Source: DATDIC01 sp963777625
GTDB taxonomy: Bacteria > Pseudomonadota > Alphaproteobacteria > Acetobacterales > Acetobacteraceae
Assembly (NCBI GenBank): GCA_963777625.1
Contig: CAVZRO010000017.1
Span: forward strand, 62,001-126,000
Reading direction: 5' to 3'
Length of the DNA: 64,000 nt
Part shown: positions 61,024 to 64,000 of the stretch, one piece after another
How positions within the stretch are numbered: the first letter of the stretch is position 1
How the letters are laid out: the number at the start of each line of letters is the position of its first letter
Program-made: the position numbers and the translations under genes
Notes under the pieces: model-generated
What the model saw: only the letters and a program-made list of their open reading frames with translations
The model's database searches: none
What the model was told of the DNA's origin: nothing

Positions 61024-62157
61024 ATGAGCGAATACCAGTATTACGAATTCCAAGCGATCGACCGTCCGCTGAGCGAAGCGGATCGTAAGGCCCTTCGGGG
61101 TTTATCGACCCGAGCGCGGATCACGGCCACCAGCTTCCCGAACTCCTATGAATGGGGCGACTTCAAAGGCGATCCAGACAAACTCATGGAGCGCTGGTTC
61201 GACCTCCATCTCTATGTCGCGAACTGGGGGTCGCGCCGCCTGATGATTCGGCTGCCTAAGCGGCTGGTCGATCGGCGTCGCCTCGACGCCTTCCTCGGCG
61301 AGGTCGATTGCGCCACGTTGTCGGTCTCTGGTGAGAACCTGATCGTGGACATCAGCCGCGACGAGGTTGAATCCGAGGATTGGGATGATGGCTCGGGCTG
61401 GCTCGCGGCTTTGGCTCCGCTCCGCGCCGAGGTTCTCGCCGGTGACCTGCGACTGTTCTATCTGCTCTGGTTGACGGCGGTCGAAGCCGAGGTTTTCGAG
61501 GCTGACTGGCTGGAGCCCATGGCCGGGATTGGGCCGATGTCGGCAAGCCTGGACGCTTTCGCAGAATTCGTTGGCATCGATAGAGACCTTGTCCAAGCGG
61601 CGGCCGAACGCTCCACCGTCGCGATGGCAAGCGCCATGTCCGCGGAGGCCGTCGAGGCGATCATTTCGGCGATGACCGATGCCGCCAAGACGACGCTGCT
61701 GTCGCGGCTGGTCGGCGGCGATCCACACGTCGCCACGGAACTGCGGGCGGAGGTCAGGAACCGTATGGCGAGCGACGCCGACGCCGCGCCGATCGTCGCC
61801 CGAACCGTCGGCGAACTACGCGCGCGTGCCGCCGCGATCGGTCTTGCGCGCGAGCAGGCCGCCGCCGAGAAGCTCGCCGCCGAACACGAAGGGCGTGTGC
61901 GAGAGGCCGATAAAGCCCGCCAAGCCCGGCTATTGGCGATAGCGCAGCGGGGTGATGGCGTCTGGCGCGAAGTCGAGGCCGAAATCGAGCGGCGCAACGC
62001 TGCGGCCTATGACAAGGCGGCGGGGCTTCTCCGCGATCTTCAGGCGGTCGCCAAGGAACGAGGTACGATCGAGGACTTCCTGCGTCGACTTCGCGCGATC
62101 CGTGAGAAGCATGTCCGCAAGGAACGGTTCATCGAACGGCTGGCTGCATTGGAGTAG
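61024..62157 (+). CDS. Conserved protein of unknown function
   Basis: A 377-aa protein beginning MSEYQYYEFQAIDRPLSEAD, with LSTRARITATSFPNSYEWGDFKGDP and YVANWGSRRLMIRLPKRLVD. The C-terminal third is a long charged helix (LAREQAAAEKLAAEHEGRVREADKARQAR ... VEAEIERRNAAAYDKAAGLLRDLQ) with coiled-coil character. I recognise the N-terminus as a conserved but uncharacterised bacterial family, often in accessory DNA. No catalytic motif is visible. The stop is about 105 bp before the convergent WapI-like gene. Confidence 0.75.
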   Translation: MSEYQYYEFQAIDRPLSEADRKALRGLSTRARITATSFPNSYEWGDFKGDPDKLMERWFDLHLYVANWGSRRLMIRLPKRLVDRRRLDAFLGEVDCATLSVSGENLIVDISRDEVESEDWDDGSGWLAALAPLRAEVLAGDLRLFYLLWLTAVEAEVFEADWLEPMAGIGPMSASLDAFAEFVGIDRDLVQAAAERSTVAMASAMSAEAVEAIISAMTDAAKTTLLSRLVGGDPHVATELRAEVRNRMASDADAAPIVARTVGELRARAAAIGLAREQAAAEKLAAEHEGRVREADKARQARLLAIAQRGDGVWREVEAEIERRNAAAYDKAAGLLRDLQAVAKERGTIEDFLRRLRAIREKHVRKERFIERLAALE

Positions 62158-62262
62158 TGCATCGCGCCTTGGGGTAGATTTGGCGGGCCACGACCGATGA
62201 TGATGAGCACTATGTCTACGCTATAGCACTATAACCACATCCCCATCGGAACGCGGCATCAC

Positions 62263-62628
62263 CTAATCACGGCTGCCTTTGATCGGATATGCCTCCAAGA
62301 TCGATTGGCATTGCTTCACGAAGGGCGGTAGGTAGCTCTGGTCTATATCAAACTGAAACCAATGGCGCCGGCTCATATGGTCGGGCGTGATCGACACTTC
62401 CATGGTTATGTGGCCAAGCGATCCAGATTTAAGAGTGACCGAGAGGGCCGGTTCCATACACGCGAGCTTTGCTTCGCCTTTTAAATTCTTCAGAAGCCCT
62501 TCCAATTCGACCAGCCATCGATCGAGTTCTGAAAGATGAATAATTGAACCGGTCGCAAACACGCTCGCGCCATTTCCGCCGCAATGTGCCGTCACCCGCA
62601 GCCAATTACCGTCCCAATATTCAGCCAC
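62263..62628 (-). CDS. WapI-like immunity-family protein
   Basis: A 121-aa protein starting at GTG 62628. AEYWDGNWLRVTAHCGGNGASVFATGSIIHLSELDRWLVELEGLLKNLKGEA and the later HWFQFDIDQSYLPPFVKQCQSI fit the pattern of WapI-family immunity proteins that protect against contact-dependent toxins. No toxin gene is adjacent, so it may be an orphan immunity gene. The gene has lower GC than panC. Identification is by pattern recall only. Confidence 0.6.
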   Translation of the reverse strand: MAEYWDGNWLRVTAHCGGNGASVFATGSIIHLSELDRWLVELEGLLKNLKGEAKLACMEPALSVTLKSGSLGHITMEVSITPDHMSRRHWFQFDIDQSYLPPFVKQCQSILEAYPIKGSRD

Positions 62629-63032
62629 ATCCGGGAACTGCCTTCCATGAGTTCAGATTTGCAGCCCTTCAAGTTTTAGGTCTGGCGTGCCCAATTGGGC
62701 GGCGGGGTCTGTCACCACGTCATTCCCCTAAGCTTGTCATGATCCGGCCTGGCGAACTTGCCAAAATCATAGCGCGGCAGGGAGTTGCTCGGTGAGAATC
62801 TGGACGGCAAGGGAAAGGCTGGATGGCCGCTGGTCGGATGTCTTTGAAGGGATTGCTATTTTGGCCTCCCACCGGACACCCCGTGCTGGCGCTTCGGGCC
62901 GAAAGCTCAATGATATCAACGCGCCGAGCGCCATCCGAGGGGTGTTAAGGCCGGTAAAGGAGACTTAGCCAAAGGGCTGGCAAGGTCCCGCACTTTGCGG
63001 TAGGTTACATGTAACCGATTCGGAGACTTGTC
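62629..63032. other. Intergenic stretch before mazEF
   Basis: These 404 bp contain no credible gene; a frame at 62544-62795 shows no domain, and it begins as antisense to the WapI-like gene. The right end carries the 63003-63016 palindrome and presumably the mazEF promoter. Confidence 0.5.
63003..63016. promoter_or_regulatory. Perfect 14-bp palindrome, mazEF operator candidate
   Basis: GGTTACATGTAACC is fully symmetric and lies 17 bp before the mazE ATG. Toxin-antitoxin operons are usually repressed by the antitoxin binding such a site, so this is the likely autoregulatory operator. Confidence 0.65.
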
Positions 63033-63258
63033 ATGGCCTCGGCATCAAAGCCCAAGCCCTCCCGCACGAAGGTGAAGGCAACATCGCGAGCGGCTGCGCG
63101 CGCAGGGTCTGCGCCCGATCCAGATTTGGGTGCCGGACGTGCGTCGCCCGTCGTTCCGGTCAGAGGCGCATCGCCAATCGTTGGCCGTGGCCGCGAGCGC
63201 GCATGCGCCTGAGGATCAGGCGTTCATCGACGCGGTATCGGATTGGGGCGATGAATGA
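63033..63258 (+). CDS. mazE: MazE-family antitoxin (single-base frameshift)
   Basis: The N-terminus MASASKPKPSRTKVKA is followed, after removal of one extra A at about 63084 (GCAACATC), by HRERLRAQGLRPIQIWVPDVRRPSFRSEAHRQSLAVAASAHAPEDQAFIDAVSDWGDE. This is the antitoxin MazE-like DUF3018 pattern, ending in the toxin-binding acidic tail. GGAG precedes the ATG. Its TGA overlaps the mazF ATG (ATGA). Restored length is about 74 aa. As written in the sequence, translation stops early. Confidence 0.8.
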
Positions 63259-63608
63259 AGCGTGGCGACATCTGGACCGTCGCCGGCGGCAAAGACTACG
63301 CCGGGAAGCCACGCCCCGTCGTCATTGTTCAGGACGACAGCTTCGACGCAACCGATTCGATCACGATCTGCGCCTTCACCACTGACGAGACCGAAGCACC
63401 CCTGTTCCGCCTGCCGGTCGAGCCGAACGAGCGCAATGGCCTGCGCACGACATGCCGCTTGATGGTGGACAAGATCACCACCGTCCCAAAGACCAAAGTT
63501 GGTGCACGCGTCGGCAGGTTGGACGATGAAGATATCCTGAGACTCAATCAGGCTGTGCTCGTGTTCCTCGGACTGGCGGTCTCGCCGAGGACCAAGCAGG
63601 AGGCATAA
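63255..63608 (+). CDS. mazF: MazF-family mRNA interferase toxin
   Basis: A 117-aa toxin of the PemK/MazF fold. MKRGDIWTVAGGKDYAGKPRPVVIVQDDSF contains the beta-strand with the conserved GDIW and KPRPVVIVQ, ICAFTTDE follows, and NGLRTTCRLMVDKITTVPKTKVGARVGRLDDED matches the family. It cleaves mRNA when the antitoxin is lost. It is co-translated with mazE. The frame is intact, so if the mazE frameshift were genuine the toxin would be unbalanced; that argues for a sequencing error in mazE. Confidence 0.9.
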   Translation: MKRGDIWTVAGGKDYAGKPRPVVIVQDDSFDATDSITICAFTTDETEAPLFRLPVEPNERNGLRTTCRLMVDKITTVPKTKVGARVGRLDDEDILRLNQAVLVFLGLAVSPRTKQEA

Positions 63609-63685
63609 CCAACGGTGGCACAAGGGATATCCGCGGTTAGAATTAGGCCGTTCAGCTCGCGGTCGCTTCGCGCGATGCTGGCGGG

Positions 63686-63904
63686 ATGTCTCCATTGCGC
63701 GCCAGCTTGAGCGTTCTGCCTGACGATCTTTACATCGAGCCGGAGCCCTGGCCGCGCATCGGGCGCCCGCCCAAGCATGATGTTGAGGCGTGGACCGTTA
63801 CGGACGATTGGCCCGCCCCCGTGCCGATCACCGACGCCGAGCTCGACGTGTTCGAGGCATGGTTCAGCGATCTGTTCGATGAACTGTTCGGACTGCACCG
63901 ATGA
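63686..63904 (+). CDS. Small hypothetical protein upstream of a recombinase
   Basis: A 72-aa acidic protein (MSPLRASLSVLPDDLYIEPEPWPRIGRPPKHDVEAWTVTDDW, ending LFDELFGLHR). The tail is rich in Asp, Glu and Phe. The stop lies 18 bp before the recombinase start, suggesting one transcription unit. No family is recognised; a recombination directionality factor or regulator is possible by position only. Confidence 0.55.
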   Translation: MSPLRASLSVLPDDLYIEPEPWPRIGRPPKHDVEAWTVTDDWPAPVPITDAELDVFEAWFSDLFDELFGLHR

Positions 63905-63922
63905 TCTGAGAGGACAATCGCG

Positions 63923-64000
63923 ATGGCCGTGCCGTTACGCGCCGCCTTGTATCTGCGCGTCTCGACGGCTCGGCAGGCCGAGCACGATGTCTCGATTCCC
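63923..64000 (+). CDS. Serine recombinase, N-terminal part (runs off the window)
   Basis: Only 26 codons are visible: MAVPLRAALYLRVSTARQAEHDVSIP. LYLRVSTARQ is the catalytic-serine motif of resolvase-type and large serine recombinases, and the AEHDVSIP continuation is typical of large phage or ICE integrases. GAGAGGACAATCGCG supplies the ribosome binding site. Together with mazEF and the WapI-like gene it suggests the edge of an integrated element continuing to the right. Confidence 0.8.
   Translation, partial: MAVPLRAALYLRVSTARQAEHDVSIP

Overview
GC-rich chromosomal DNA of an alphaproteobacterium, most likely Rhodospirillales/Acetobacteraceae-like. This rests on codon use, a hopanoid gene (hpnE), LPS heptose synthesis (hldE), malonyl-CoA decarboxylase, a circularly permuted ATP-grasp/alpha-E pair and several FadR/FCD-type GntR regulators. 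The assignment is inference; no rRNA is present. The only RNA gene seen is tRNA-Gln(CTG) at 17760-17833. About fourteen otherwise well conserved genes are each broken by a single small indel. That pattern suggests uncorrected sequencing error more than decay, and it limits every 'pseudogene' reading.

Region 1 (1-8.9 kb and 12.7-17.1 kb) is a catabolic and uptake zone. It holds a Rieske oxygenase, a HisC-like aminotransferase, a DoeB/AstE-like deacylase, a polar amino acid-type ABC importer (two permeases and a binding protein, no ATPase), a split ThDP decarboxylase, an amidohydrolase, two isopenicillin-N-synthase-like oxygenases, an NMT1/THI5-like binding protein without a signal peptide, a GntR regulator and a PuuE-like deacetylase. 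Palindromes upstream of three of these units look like operators. The zone is interrupted at about 9.2-12.7 kb by an accessory island with a serine resolvase, a possible PD-(D/E)xK protein, a nucleotidyltransferase pair and a cut isochorismatase gene.

Region 2 (17.7-27.9 kb) holds the tRNA, a metallophosphoesterase, hldE, an MBL-fold protein, and a GntR regulator divergent from a dehydrogenase/sugar-type ABC cassette that also lacks an ATPase. Two identical TTTGATCAAA palindromes lie in the divergent promoter region. Malonyl-CoA decarboxylase closes the region.

Region 3 (27.9-48.8 kb) is a type II secretion locus: gspE-F-H-I-J-L-M-N on the minus strand, a small lipoprotein and gspD on the plus strand, gspK convergent with gspD, and gspG isolated about 10 kb further on. 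Between gspK and gspG lie two GntR genes, a lytic transglycosylase and a tandem duplication of a two-gene module: a PEP-CTERM protein followed by a large secreted alpha/beta hydrolase. The most interesting idea in the window is that these modules are cargo or surface partners of this secretion system.

Region 4 (48.8-64 kb) holds the ATP-grasp/alpha-E pair, two tandem amidases, a ketopantoate reductase-like gene, an IS4-type element, an isoprenylcysteine methyltransferase-like gene, an enolase-superfamily enzyme, hpnE, panC, and then a second accessory stretch: an unknown 377-aa protein, a WapI-like immunity protein, mazEF with a palindromic operator candidate, a small unknown protein and the start of a serine recombinase that runs off the window.
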